A stretch of DNA of 64,000 bases, taken from positions 62,001 through 126,000 of the forward strand of contig JAIVLN010000006.1 in assembly GCA_020524245.1 (NCBI GenBank), in the 5' to 3' direction. How positions within the stretch are numbered: the first letter of the stretch is position 1; the number at the start of each line of letters is the position of its first letter. Shown here one piece after another: positions 9,879 to 17,982 of the stretch. Source of the stretch: Rossellomorea aquimaris. Lineage in GTDB: Bacteria; Bacillota; Bacilli; Bacillales; Fictibacillaceae. The position numbers were made by a program, and so were the translations under genes. The notes beneath the pieces were generated by a model. It did no database searches. It was not told the origin of the DNA and worked only from the letters and a program-made list of their open reading frames with translations.

Positions 9879-9890
9879 GGGGTGATATGT

Positions 9891-12800
9891 TTGTTTAGAG
9901 AGGGTTTATATGAAGAGGTTATCAGTCAGAAGTTACGAGAAAATTTGACGCTAATTGAACGGGAAGAGTTTGATATCGGGACTGAGCCAATTGAAGTGGA
10001 GGAAGCACGGAAGAAATTATCTGCCTATATCTCCTACGTAACAAGAAGAGCTTTGAAACTGGCTCGGGATACAGAATCGGATGATCGAGAGGCATTGTTA
10101 CGCCAAATTCGTGTTTGTAATGAAATCATTAGTTATCTTAGTACTTATTTAGATGATCAGGAGTTCGATTCCTTACAAATCTCTGAAGAAGGGGAAATTC
10201 TGACGTCAGTTTATTCTAGATTGAATACTATCAAAAGCTTGAAAAAGGAGAAGCCGTTACGCCCTGTCACTCCTTTATCGGAGAGTTCTTTGTTTACGGG
10301 ATCCAACTATGAGCCGAATATGCTCAATGAATTGAAGAAAGAAATTTTAACCTCCAATGAGATCAATATGCTCGTATCGTTCATCAAGTGGAGTGGCTTG
10401 CGTTGCATAATTGAAGAGCTTCGAGATTTTACTACTAAAAAGAATGGTCGTCTTCGTGTCATTACAACATCTTACATGGAAGCAACAGATTTTAAAGCAA
10501 TCATGGAGCTCAGCAAGCTATCGAACACAGAAATTAAAATCTCCTATGATATCGAGCGGACGAGACTGCACGCGAAAGCGTATATGTTCAAACGGGATAC
10601 GAATTTCAGTACTGCCTACATTGGTTCCTCTAACCTTTCAAATCCGGCGTTGACTTCAGGACTTGAATGGAACGTGAAGATTACAGAGAAAGATTCATTC
10701 GATGTGATGAAGAAAGTGGATGCCACCTTTGAAACGTACTGGAATGATGAAGAATTCGTTCCCTTCAATCATGATGACGAAAATGACCGAAACCACCTTA
10801 GAACCACACTGAAAAAGTCTGCGAAAGAAGAAACACCGATCCATTTTTCATTCGAAATTCGACCTTATCATTATCAAAAAGAAATTCTTGAAAATCTCCA
10901 AGTGGAACGTGAAGTGTATGGTCGTAACAAGAATCTCCTTGTAGCTGCGACAGGAGTCGGGAAGACGGTCATCTCTGCGTTTGATTATCGTCGATTTGTT
11001 AAAGAGTATGGACATCCACAGAGGCTACTTTTTGTTGCTCATCGCGAGGAAATTTTAAAACAGAGCCGTGATACGTTCCGAGCAATTCTTCAGGACTTGA
11101 ACTTCGGAGATCTGCTTGTTGGAAAAGAAAAGCCTGAAGATCTGGACCATCTTTTTATCAGTATCCAAAGCTTTAATAGTACGAAGCTGTATGAGAAGAC
11201 GACGCCGGATTATTATGACTTTATCATTGTTGATGAGTTTCATCATGCAGCTGCCAGCTCCTATCAAAAGCTGCTGGAGTACTACCAACCGAAAGTATTG
11301 CTTGGCTTAACGGCAACTCCTGAGCGAATGGATGGAAAAAGCATATTGTCTTACTTTGACGATCGGGTTGCAGCTGAAATGAGGCTAACTGAAGCTATTA
11401 ATCGGAAACTGCTTAGTCCTTTTCAGTACTTTTGTGTGACCGATGAAGTTGATCTCTCTAAGCTGAAGTGGAGTCGTAAAGGGTATGATTTGCGAGAACT
11501 AGAGAATGTCTATACCCACAATACGAAGCGAAGCAGCCAAGTATTAAAGAGCATCCATAAATACGTCACGGATATGGATGATGTAAAAGGGCTTGGATTT
11601 TGTGTCGGAGTAGACCATGCGAAATACATGGCAAAGTTTTTCAATGAGCACGGTGTACCGTCCATTGCCTTGCATGGTGGAACGGATGCAGATACAAGAA
11701 ACTCCGCTAAACATATGTTGTTATCCGGAGAAATCCGGTTTATCTTTGTCGCTGACTTGTATAACGAGGGTGTCGACTTGCCTGAAGTAAATACGGTTTT
11801 GTTCCTGAGACCAACAGAAAGTTTGACGGTGTTTTTGCAACAGTTAGGGCGAGGATTGCGCCTAGCAGAAAACAAAGAATGCCTTACGGTACTGGATTTC
11901 ATAGGACAAGCGCATAAAAACTACAGCTTTGAAGAGAAGTTTCGTGCATTGATAGGGAAAACGAAACACTCTGTGAAGCATTATGTAGAGAATGGCTTTT
12001 CGAATTTGCCAAAGGGATCTTTCATCCAGCTTGATAAGCAAGCGAAGGAGTATATTCTACGTAACATCAAGTCAACCGCCAATACTAGAGCGAACCTTAT
12101 CCAAAAGATGAAATACTTCCAAGAAGACACAGGTTTGGAACTGACTCTCGAAAACTTCCTGAACTATTACAACTTGATGTTATATGATTTTTACGGAAAA
12201 AATGGTAATCGCTTGTTTTTTAGAATGAAGGCTGAGGCAGGACTGACAGATGAGCCGGCTATTGAAAACGAAAATGTCTGGACGAAACGGCTACCGAACC
12301 TTTTTCACTTGGATTCACAAAAACTGTTGCGATTTTATTTGAGGTATGTAGATGGATGCCAGGCGGAAAATGAGGAAGAGCAGCTCATGGTCAATATGTT
12401 GTACTACTCGTTTTATAACAGTCATCCGGAAAAAGAAGGGCTTCGTTCTATTGAGGAAGGGTTGAGAAGAATCTTATCTGTACCAGCCTTTAAAGACGAG
12501 ATTCGCTCAATCCTTTCCTATAAATACAACCACATCAAGTTACTAGAATACGAGCATGATTTTCCGTTTGCAAATCCATTAGCCGTGCACAGTAATTATA
12601 CGACGGCACAGATTATGGCAGCTTTCGGCTATTTTAACGAAGAGAAAAGTCCTGCGTTTAGGGAAGGAGCAAAACATTTCAAGGAGAAGAATCTAGATAT
12701 CTTCTTTATTACGTTGAACAAGTCAGAAAAGGATTTTTCTCCCTCTACGCTCTATGAAGACTTCGCTATTAACGAAAAACTGTTCCATTGGCAGTCTCAA

Positions 12801-13043
12801 AGTACTGTTTCAGATACAAGTATTACAGGACAACGCTACATACACCACAGAGAAAGTAACCACCAAATTGCACTATTTATCCGCGAGTACAAAAAAGAGA
12901 ATGGCTACACATCACCATTCATTTTCTTAGGTACGGCTGATTATGTTCAACATTCTGGAAGTAAGCCAATTAGTATTACATGGAGGCTAAGACGAGAAAT
13001 GCCACCTATGTTAGTACCGAAGGCTAATAAAAACGTGCTCTGA
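9891..13043 (+). CDS. PLD-nuclease/DEAD-like helicase/DUF3427 fusion protein
   Basis: About 1050 residues in three parts. A phospholipase-D-like nuclease domain has HAKAYMF near residue 225 and GSSNLSNPA just after. A superfamily-2 helicase core follows: Walker A AATGVGKT near 352, DEFHHAA near 446, LGLTATPERMDG near 471, and motif VI QQLGRGLRLAE near 650. A long C-terminal region is typical of DUF3427 proteins and ends in a domain with ITGQRYIHHRE and FLGTADYVQHSG. Proteins of this class act on DNA and recur in bacterial defence islands. An in-frame GTG lies at 9882, but GGGGTGAT at 9879-9886 is a ribosome site for TTG 9891, which gives the family-like N-terminus FREGLYEEVI. Base composition is closer to the chromosome than that of the SIR2 gene. 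Confidence 0.88.
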   Translation: MFREGLYEEVISQKLRENLTLIEREEFDIGTEPIEVEEARKKLSAYISYVTRRALKLARDTESDDREALLRQIRVCNEIISYLSTYLDDQEFDSLQISEEGEILTSVYSRLNTIKSLKKEKPLRPVTPLSESSLFTGSNYEPNMLNELKKEILTSNEINMLVSFIKWSGLRCIIEELRDFTTKKNGRLRVITTSYMEATDFKAIMELSKLSNTEIKISYDIERTRLHAKAYMFKRDTNFSTAYIGSSNLSNPALTSGLEWNVKITEKDSFDVMKKVDATFETYWNDEEFVPFNHDDENDRNHLRTTLKKSAKEETPIHFSFEIRPYHYQKEILENLQVEREVYGRNKNLLVAATGVGKTVISAFDYRRFVKEYGHPQRLLFVAHREEILKQSRDTFRAILQDLNFGDLLVGKEKPEDLDHLFISIQSFNSTKLYEKTTPDYYDFIIVDEFHHAAASSYQKLLEYYQPKVLLGLTATPERMDGKSILSYFDDRVAAEMRLTEAINRKLLSPFQYFCVTDEVDLSKLKWSRKGYDLRELENVYTHNTKRSSQVLKSIHKYVTDMDDVKGLGFCVGVDHAKYMAKFFNEHGVPSIALHGGTDADTRNSAKHMLLSGEIRFIFVADLYNEGVDLPEVNTVLFLRPTESLTVFLQQLGRGLRLAENKECLTVLDFIGQAHKNYSFEEKFRALIGKTKHSVKHYVENGFSNLPKGSFIQLDKQAKEYILRNIKSTANTRANLIQKMKYFQEDTGLELTLENFLNYYNLMLYDFYGKNGNRLFFRMKAEAGLTDEPAIENENVWTKRLPNLFHLDSQKLLRFYLRYVDGCQAENEEEQLMVNMLYYSFYNSHPEKEGLRSIEEGLRRILSVPAFKDEIRSILSYKYNHIKLLEYEHDFPFANPLAVHSNYTTAQIMAAFGYFNEEKSPAFREGAKHFKEKNLDIFFITLNKSEKDFSPSTLYEDFAINEKLFHWQSQSTVSDTSITGQRYIHHRESNHQIALFIREYKKENGYTSPFIFLGTADYVQHSGSKPISITWRLRREMPPMLVPKANKNVL

Positions 13044-13095
13044 GATAGTTTCAGTTAACACCGCATATTAATTTTACTTTAAACGGAGGGGTTTT

Positions 13096-14043
13096 ATGTT
13101 AGTAGCAAAAGAGAATACTATTCAGTTGCCCAGTACTTTGAGAGGAAGAAGCTTACATACCAATATTATTCCCACAGTATGTAATTTGCGTAACTTACTT
13201 CAAAAACTTATTGAAGTGAGAGGTGATTATAACCAGTTAAAACAATGGGAAAAAAGAAGTTATCAATCTTATAAAATTGATCAGATTAAATCAGAATTAT
13301 TACTTGCAACACCTGAAAAACAAATAGATATCATTAGACAATTAATTCTCAAAAATCACCCCACAGAACTTGGTCCAAGCTGTATAAATATATACTTGGT
13401 CGCTTTTGTTGCTGAGAACTATGGTTCTGGAAAGAAAACCTTTTTTGAATACATAAAAACAAGTGGTATCTCTGATAAAGAAAATAGCGCACAAGCAATT
13501 TGGCAAGTCGGTAAAGGTGACGGAGTCTTTCTAAACATCCTAAATGAAGATGGTACAGTAAAAGATTGGAATTTTGTTGCGCAATGGGTTAAAGGAGATA
13601 GAAACACAAGCAATTATAAGTCAAAAGAGTATTTCTTTAACCAATTTAAAACCGATAAAGCTCGTCAAATTGCAAAAGAAATTGACCATTATATAAATAA
13701 AGAATCTTATTATAGGGACGATGTAGAAGATTCACACGAGTCTCAAGGAAAAGAAAGAACAGACTGTATTGGCTATAAGAGTAAAAGTGGTCCATTCAAA
13801 TTTGCTACACTGACAGAAGCTAGAAAAGTATGTTTTGTATTACACCTTGGAAAAAAACTTCACACACATAGAGCAAAAGAACTACAGGAAGAAATTGATC
13901 AGCTGCTTGGTAGAAAATATGCTGAGAGTGATAACACTGTATTAACTCCTGGAGAAGTATATGTACGTTTAGAATGGGTAGAAAACTTAGATCAAATTAA
14001 GACATATATAGATGAAGCATTCGTGCTGCGATTGAGAAAGTAG
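13096..14043 (+). CDS. Unrecognised island protein, C-terminus reminiscent of DUF5655-type modules
   Basis: A 315-residue soluble protein I do not recognise as a whole. No signal peptide, membrane segment or nucleotide-binding motif is visible. The N-terminal ~70 residues are helical and basic; the middle is rich in aromatic and charged residues. The C-terminal ~95 residues (CIGYKSKSGPFKFATLTEA, LHLGKKLH, PGEVYVRLEWVENLDQI) recall the small alpha/beta module of DUF5655/'predicted transport protein' families, often fused to nucleases; this is a tentative resemblance. GGAGGGG precedes the ATG, 52 bases after the helicase stop, so the two are likely co-transcribed. Composition is AT-rich like the SIR2 gene. 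Confidence 0.6.
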   Translation: MLVAKENTIQLPSTLRGRSLHTNIIPTVCNLRNLLQKLIEVRGDYNQLKQWEKRSYQSYKIDQIKSELLLATPEKQIDIIRQLILKNHPTELGPSCINIYLVAFVAENYGSGKKTFFEYIKTSGISDKENSAQAIWQVGKGDGVFLNILNEDGTVKDWNFVAQWVKGDRNTSNYKSKEYFFNQFKTDKARQIAKEIDHYINKESYYRDDVEDSHESQGKERTDCIGYKSKSGPFKFATLTEARKVCFVLHLGKKLHTHRAKELQEEIDQLLGRKYAESDNTVLTPGEVYVRLEWVENLDQIKTYIDEAFVLRLRK

Positions 14044-14064
14044 TATTTGCTAGGGAGGGGTAGC

Positions 14065-15060
14065 ATGAAAGCAGGCTGGGAGAGGTCACATGAATTGATT
14101 ATGCCGGACGTAGGGACGGTTCGGAATCTTGCATTTTTCAATGATAAGGGTGTATGTCAGCTCTCTTCGTTAAGTGGTGGTTTGAATAACTCGAATCTAA
14201 AAGTGACGACGATGGATGGAGAGCATTATGTACTTCGTATTTATAGTCGTAACGAGACAAGTTTACAAATTGAGCGAGAACTTCTGAAACGATTTAAGGG
14301 TGTAGTTCCTGTTCCTCAAGTGCTTTTTATGGATACTTCATGTACAAAATTAGCCCATCCTTTCATCGTTTTGAGCTGGGTGGAAGGTGTTCAGCTTTCA
14401 GAACTGATATACCGAGAGAATAGAGAGAAAATCGTAACCGCAGCAACTGAAACAGGGAAGTATTTAGCAAGAATACATAAGGTTAAGTTTCCGCAATCCG
14501 GCTTTTTTGACGAAGAATTGAACATACAGGAAACGGTTAAATTCGGAGCGGATCTTTTCTTGGCTCTAATTGAAGAGATGTTAATCAATGGATACGCTGA
14601 AAAGCATCTTGGGCGTGACCTATGCCTCGAAGTTTGGCACTTTTGTCAACAGAACGCACCATTAATGGATGAACCAGATGAACAAAATACACTTGTACAT
14701 AGTGATTTCAACCCATTGAACATCCTCGTGGACAACCAACAAGCGACTATTACTGGTATCCTTGATTGGGAATATGCGATGAGCGGTTCCCCGCTGATGG
14801 ATATTGGTAATATGCTGAGATATGAAAAGGTTTCTAACAGTTCATTCATGACCCCATTTTTATCGAATTATGTGGCTCATGGTGGGCAACTACCTGAAAA
14901 GTGGCTTCAGAAAGCTAAACTACAAGATTTGGTCGCATTAAGTGGATTAGTCAACAGAGAGGAATGTGGCGAGACACGAATTGCAGACGTCAAAAGATTC
15001 ATTCTTCAAACGCTAGGGGAATGGGATCTGTATGGGGAAGTACAGAATAAGTTGGTGTAA
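14065..15060 (+). CDS. Phosphotransferase of the aminoglycoside/choline kinase family (APH-like)
   Basis: A 331-residue kinase-fold protein. The ATP-binding lobe shows LSGGLNNSNLKV near residue 35 and YVLRIYSR near 55. The catalytic loop LVHSDFNPLNILVD (HxDxxxxN) lies near 210 and the metal-binding GILDWEYAMSG near 232. This family phosphorylates small molecules such as aminoglycosides, choline, homoserine or fructosamines; resistance should not be assumed. TTG 14047 is in frame, but AGGGAGGGG ending at 14060 points to ATG 14065. The gap to the island gene upstream is only 21 bases, so it may share that transcript although its composition is chromosomal. Confidence 0.82.
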   Translation: MKAGWERSHELIMPDVGTVRNLAFFNDKGVCQLSSLSGGLNNSNLKVTTMDGEHYVLRIYSRNETSLQIERELLKRFKGVVPVPQVLFMDTSCTKLAHPFIVLSWVEGVQLSELIYRENREKIVTAATETGKYLARIHKVKFPQSGFFDEELNIQETVKFGADLFLALIEEMLINGYAEKHLGRDLCLEVWHFCQQNAPLMDEPDEQNTLVHSDFNPLNILVDNQQATITGILDWEYAMSGSPLMDIGNMLRYEKVSNSSFMTPFLSNYVAHGGQLPEKWLQKAKLQDLVALSGLVNREECGETRIADVKRFILQTLGEWDLYGEVQNKLV

Positions 15061-15175
15061 ATGAAAGACTATAGTTGTCCATGGTTTTTTAAGGATGAAG
15101 GCTTAAGTTAATTAAAATCCTCCCATCATGTCTCTTTTTCTTTTTCATTCATACACTTATCTTGGAGGCGATTGT

Positions 15176-16339
15176 ATGAATGAAAGAAGAAGGGGCATTT
15201 TTGCAATCTACTTGGTTTTGTTCTTCATGTCGTTGAGTTTACATATACAGTTTCCAATCTTTACGCCTTATGCGGTGGCGCTTGGGGCGACGACCTTTTT
15301 TGTGAGCATTTTAATGAGTGTGTCTTCGTTCGCGAACTTGTGCGGAAACCTGATTGCTGGTCCGCTTATTGATGCGATCGGTAAGAAACATTTCATCGTT
15401 GTGCCGCTTTTTATCTCTGGACTCTTAATGGCAGGGCATGGGTTCGTTACGGGACCCGACGGCTTGTTGGTGCTGAGGTTATTCAACGGTTTTGTGCTCG
15501 CTTTTATGACACCTGCCTGTTTTGCGCTTTTATCGGGATATGCACGGAACAGCCATGAGCAGGGGAAGAACATGGCTTTTAACGGGTTGCTCATTACGAT
15601 TGCAAACATTTTAGCACCATTAATAGGTGGACACCTGGTGGAGCACGTGGACTTTCGTGGTTCGTATTTCGTCATTGGATCATCACTCTTACTGACCGCT
15701 GTATACGCGCTCTTTTTCATAAAGGAATTCGAACCGATCGTGGTCCATCGGAAAAAGGTGAATAGTGGCGGAATGTTTAAGCTGAGCCAACAGTTGGTGG
15801 CAGTCTATTTTGTCAGCTTCACGCTCATGTATGTGCATGGAACACTTATGTATGAGCTGCCATTTTTAATGGTGGAAGAGGGGGTCTCGATGAGTCACGG
15901 CGGGAAGTTGTTCAGCATCATCGGGCTTGGGACGCTGGTCGTCGTATGTATGACGTGGATCAACCGAATATCGGCTTTGATCCGGACGATGTTTGGCATG
16001 CTTTTGTTAGGTTTTTCCTTTTACCAAATGGTCATGCCGCTCGTACCGATATCCTTCAACCAGTTGTTGTTCCTGATTGGGGCGGGGCTCGGCGTGCTGT
16101 TTCCAGCCGTTACAACCTTACTCACAGAGAACATCGATAAGAGCAAGCACGGCACTGCATTCGGCATTCTGTCCGCTGTTTTTTCACTCGGCATGATTAC
16201 GAGCTCACTTGTCGCCGGGACGTTCAGAGACATGATTTCTCCATACTTCATTACGTTCGTCGTGATCGGTCTTGCCATCACTGTGATCGGCATGCAGCTC
16301 TTCAACCCGAACCATAAGCACGCGCTACAAAATAAATAA
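15176..16339 (+). CDS. MFS transporter
   Basis: A 387-residue major facilitator with about twelve hydrophobic segments. The loop between helices 2 and 3 has GPLIDAIGKKHF, matching the G-x-x-x-D-x-x-G-(R/K)-(R/K) signature near residue 63. CTTGGAGGCG precedes ATG 15176, so the in-frame ATG at 15128 is discarded. It is likely a drug or metabolite exporter, but the substrate is unknown. A bidirectional hairpin at its stop separates it from the converging regulator gene. The 115 bases upstream (15061-15175) hold no gene. Confidence 0.85.
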   Translation: MNERRRGIFAIYLVLFFMSLSLHIQFPIFTPYAVALGATTFFVSILMSVSSFANLCGNLIAGPLIDAIGKKHFIVVPLFISGLLMAGHGFVTGPDGLLVLRLFNGFVLAFMTPACFALLSGYARNSHEQGKNMAFNGLLITIANILAPLIGGHLVEHVDFRGSYFVIGSSLLLTAVYALFFIKEFEPIVVHRKKVNSGGMFKLSQQLVAVYFVSFTLMYVHGTLMYELPFLMVEEGVSMSHGGKLFSIIGLGTLVVVCMTWINRISALIRTMFGMLLLGFSFYQMVMPLVPISFNQLLFLIGAGLGVLFPAVTTLLTENIDKSKHGTAFGILSAVFSLGMITSSLVAGTFRDMISPYFITFVVIGLAITVIGMQLFNPNHKHALQNK

Positions 16340-16370
16340 AACCATAATCGCTCGCTCACGATTATGGTTT
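16339..16370. terminator. Bidirectional terminator between MFS and regulator genes
   Basis: A 12-bp perfect stem (AAACCATAATCG with CGATTATGGTTT) lies between two converging genes and has A/T-rich flanks on both sides. Confidence 0.85.
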
Positions 16371-16374
16371 CTTA

Positions 16375-17079
16375 TTAAAGTTCGTTCAAAAAGGCTTCGG
16401 CTTTTTCACGTGTCAGAAAAGTTTTGTTGTCTCCCATTTCATCCAATCTGGACTTCATGTACGTTTTCAGATGATCAGAGCTGGTGTACGTCGCAATCCC
16501 CTTCAATTCTTTATCGATCACGAGTTGTCGCAGCTCAATCATTTGGTCTTCGACATCCGGAGTGTTGACTTGCTCGTCAGTCATATCCATCAAGATCGTA
16601 TAATCAGGCGAGGTTTTTTCTAAGTTTTCCTTGATCAATTGAGAGTAGAGTTCGACATTATCCTTCGTGATCAATTCCCTCAAGCGGATGTGGACCCTGT
16701 TGATGGAAGGGTCATAATGCACGAGGAATTTGGATTGATAATACCAGTCGGACAAGTCCATCTTAATGGCTGGAGCCTCCGTATCCACCCGGATGAATGC
16801 TTCGTTTTCCTTCCCGTCTAAAATCATCGACTTGTAGTATTCCAACTGTGCCTCTTCAAGTGTCTTGTGAAAGGTGATCGATGAATGATTACCTCTGCCT
16901 TTTCCGGACACCCATGTGATCCACTGTAACGAATCCAGTTTTTGAATGAGCACACGTGTATTTCGAACCGTATAAAACAACCGGTCAGCCAAATCTTGCA
17001 GTGTGACCGTTATTTGTTCCTCATTCGGTACTTCACGATAGTATTGCCTCAGTGTGATATAGAGTTCTTCTAGCTTCAA
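16375..17079 (-). CDS. SgrR_N-type DNA-binding protein with STAS-like C-terminal domain
   Basis: A 234-residue protein. The first ~80 residues (LEELYITLRQYY, TLQDLADRLFYTVRNTRVLI, WVSGKGRGNHSSITF) match the winged-helix N-terminal domain of SgrR-type regulators, which in Bacilli is normally followed by a solute-binding-protein domain of about 450 residues. Here that domain is absent. The last ~115 residues alternate strands and helices (YTILMDMTDEQVNTPDVEDQ, LKGIATYTSS, FLTREKAEAFLNEL) and look like a SpoIIAA/STAS-like module. The open frame extends to 17202, but GGAGGTG on the minus strand is eight bases before TTG 17079. It diverges from the ArsR-like gene. Confidence 0.7.
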   Translation of the reverse strand: MKLEELYITLRQYYREVPNEEQITVTLQDLADRLFYTVRNTRVLIQKLDSLQWITWVSGKGRGNHSSITFHKTLEEAQLEYYKSMILDGKENEAFIRVDTEAPAIKMDLSDWYYQSKFLVHYDPSINRVHIRLRELITKDNVELYSQLIKENLEKTSPDYTILMDMTDEQVNTPDVEDQMIELRQLVIDKELKGIATYTSSDHLKTYMKSRLDEMGDNKTFLTREKAEAFLNEL

Positions 17080-17134
17080 GACCAACACCTCCAAAAAACA
17101 GGAAATTTCCACTGCCTCTATTGCCTCTTTTTTT

Positions 17135-17163
17135 ATTATAAACCTTGATATAATCGATTTGAA
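17135..17163 (-). promoter_or_regulatory. Sigma-A type promoter for the SgrR_N-type gene
   Basis: On the minus strand TTCAAA (17163-17158), a 17-base spacer and TATAAT (17140-17135) lie about 55 bases before the TTG start. Confidence 0.6.
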
Positions 17164-17242
17164 TAGAAAACAGAATATTCCAGAAATAATTGTCAATGCC
17201 ATCTGTTCTCAAAAATGAGAATACACAAGGAGTTTGGTATCA

Positions 17243-17260
17243 ATGAGGCCTTCATTATGA
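17243..17260 (+). CDS. Five-codon upstream ORF overlapping the next start
   Basis: AAGGAG at 17227-17232 is followed ten bases later by ATG 17243, which opens a frame of five codons (M-R-P-S-L) ending in TGA 17258-17260. That TGA overlaps ATG 17257 of the ArsR-like gene as ATGA. The ribosome site thus serves the mini-ORF, and the regulator would be translated by re-initiation. The alternative is the in-frame ATG 17215, which has no visible ribosome site. Confidence 0.45.
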   Translation: MRPSL

Positions 17261-17772
17261 ACTCGTTAAAAGTGGTCGTACATCCAGGCAGGCTCAAGAT
17301 TATTCAAGAACTTTTACATGGAAAAAAGCTGACGGGATTAGAAATTGCGAACCGAATCAAAGAGATTCCACAAGCGACGGTATACCGGCATATCCAGTTG
17401 ATGGAGCAATATGGCATCATCAAGCTGGTACAGGAAAAGCAGGTAAAAGGGAAGGCGGAAAAGGTGTATACCTTAAAAGAGGAAGATTTCACTAGTGGGG
17501 ATCTGGATCACATTTCTGAGGATGAGAAGCTTGTCCTACTGGTTATTTTCTTGGCGGGTGTACTGGAAAATCTCAAGAAGTCCGATGGTGAGAACTTTAG
17601 AGGCAAAACGATTTTCAAAAGGGATACGTTCCATTTCACAGACGAAAAGATTGCAGCATTCATCAATGACTATAATTCTTTAATTGAAAAATACAGCAAT
17701 GAAAGTCTGAGTTCAAAATCACCTAGATCCGTTTCGGTGTCGAGTGTGTTTTTAGCGAAAGTAAGGAAATGA
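17257..17772 (+). CDS. ArsR-like winged-helix transcriptional regulator
   Basis: A 171-residue DNA-binding protein (185 if ATG 17215 is used). Residues 5-85 form a helix-turn-helix of the ArsR-like class: HPGRLKIIQELLHGKKLTG, then the recognition region IPQATVYRHIQLMEQYGIIK and the wing KQVKGKAEKVYTL. The C-terminal half is helical and probably binds ligand or dimerises; no Cys metal site is present. It diverges from the SgrR_N-type gene and precedes a small gene and an alpha/beta hydrolase, which it may control. Confidence 0.75.
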   Translation: MNSLKVVVHPGRLKIIQELLHGKKLTGLEIANRIKEIPQATVYRHIQLMEQYGIIKLVQEKQVKGKAEKVYTLKEEDFTSGDLDHISEDEKLVLLVIFLAGVLENLKKSDGENFRGKTIFKRDTFHFTDEKIAAFINDYNSLIEKYSNESLSSKSPRSVSVSSVFLAKVRK

Positions 17773-17800
17773 GCAAGGCAAGGTAAGAGAATGCGAAATG

Positions 17801-17834
17801 CATCATGCGACACTGTTTAGAGGAGTCGCATGAT
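17801..17834 (+). repeat. Inverted repeat downstream of the ArsR-like gene
   Basis: CATCATGCGA (17801-17810) and TCGCATGATG (17825-17834) form a perfect 10-bp stem without a T run. It lies 18 bases before the next small gene, so it could be an mRNA structure or an operator rather than a terminator. Confidence 0.55.
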
Positions 17835-17852
17835 GATAAGGAGATGGTCCAT

Positions 17853-17966
17853 ATGGAAAAGAGCGATCTCACCGACAAAGCACCTAAGCAATTTCTTTTC
17901 ATATTGAAATTCAAACGCTACAAGTTCATCTTTGCAAGTATGTTCATGATTAAGAAAGTGGATTAA
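17853..17966 (+). CDS. Small basic protein, 37 residues
   Basis: ATG 17853 follows AAGGAGATGGTCC with normal spacing and opens a 37-codon frame ending at TAA 17964-17966. The peptide has a charged N-terminus (MEKSDLTDKAPKQF) and a hydrophobic-aromatic, basic second half (FLFILKFKRYKFIFASMF). It could be membrane-associated, or could be the remnant of a longer protein. It ends 16 bases before the alpha/beta hydrolase gene, so the two may be coupled. No homologue is recognised. Confidence 0.45.
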   Translation: MEKSDLTDKAPKQFLFILKFKRYKFIFASMFMIKKVD

Positions 17967-17982
17967 GGGTGGTGATTTTTTT

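Noticed and set aside
9882-9890. GTG 9882 as helicase start
   Set aside because: It overlaps the ribosome site GGGGTGAT, which is spaced for TTG 9891.
14065-15060. Aminoglycoside resistance gene
   Set aside because: Only the general kinase motifs HxDxxxxN and D-W are visible; the family covers many small-molecule kinases, so resistance is not claimed.
17801-17834. Inverted repeat as a rho-independent terminator
   Set aside because: It is followed by ATAAGGAG, the next ribosome site, and has no T run on either strand.
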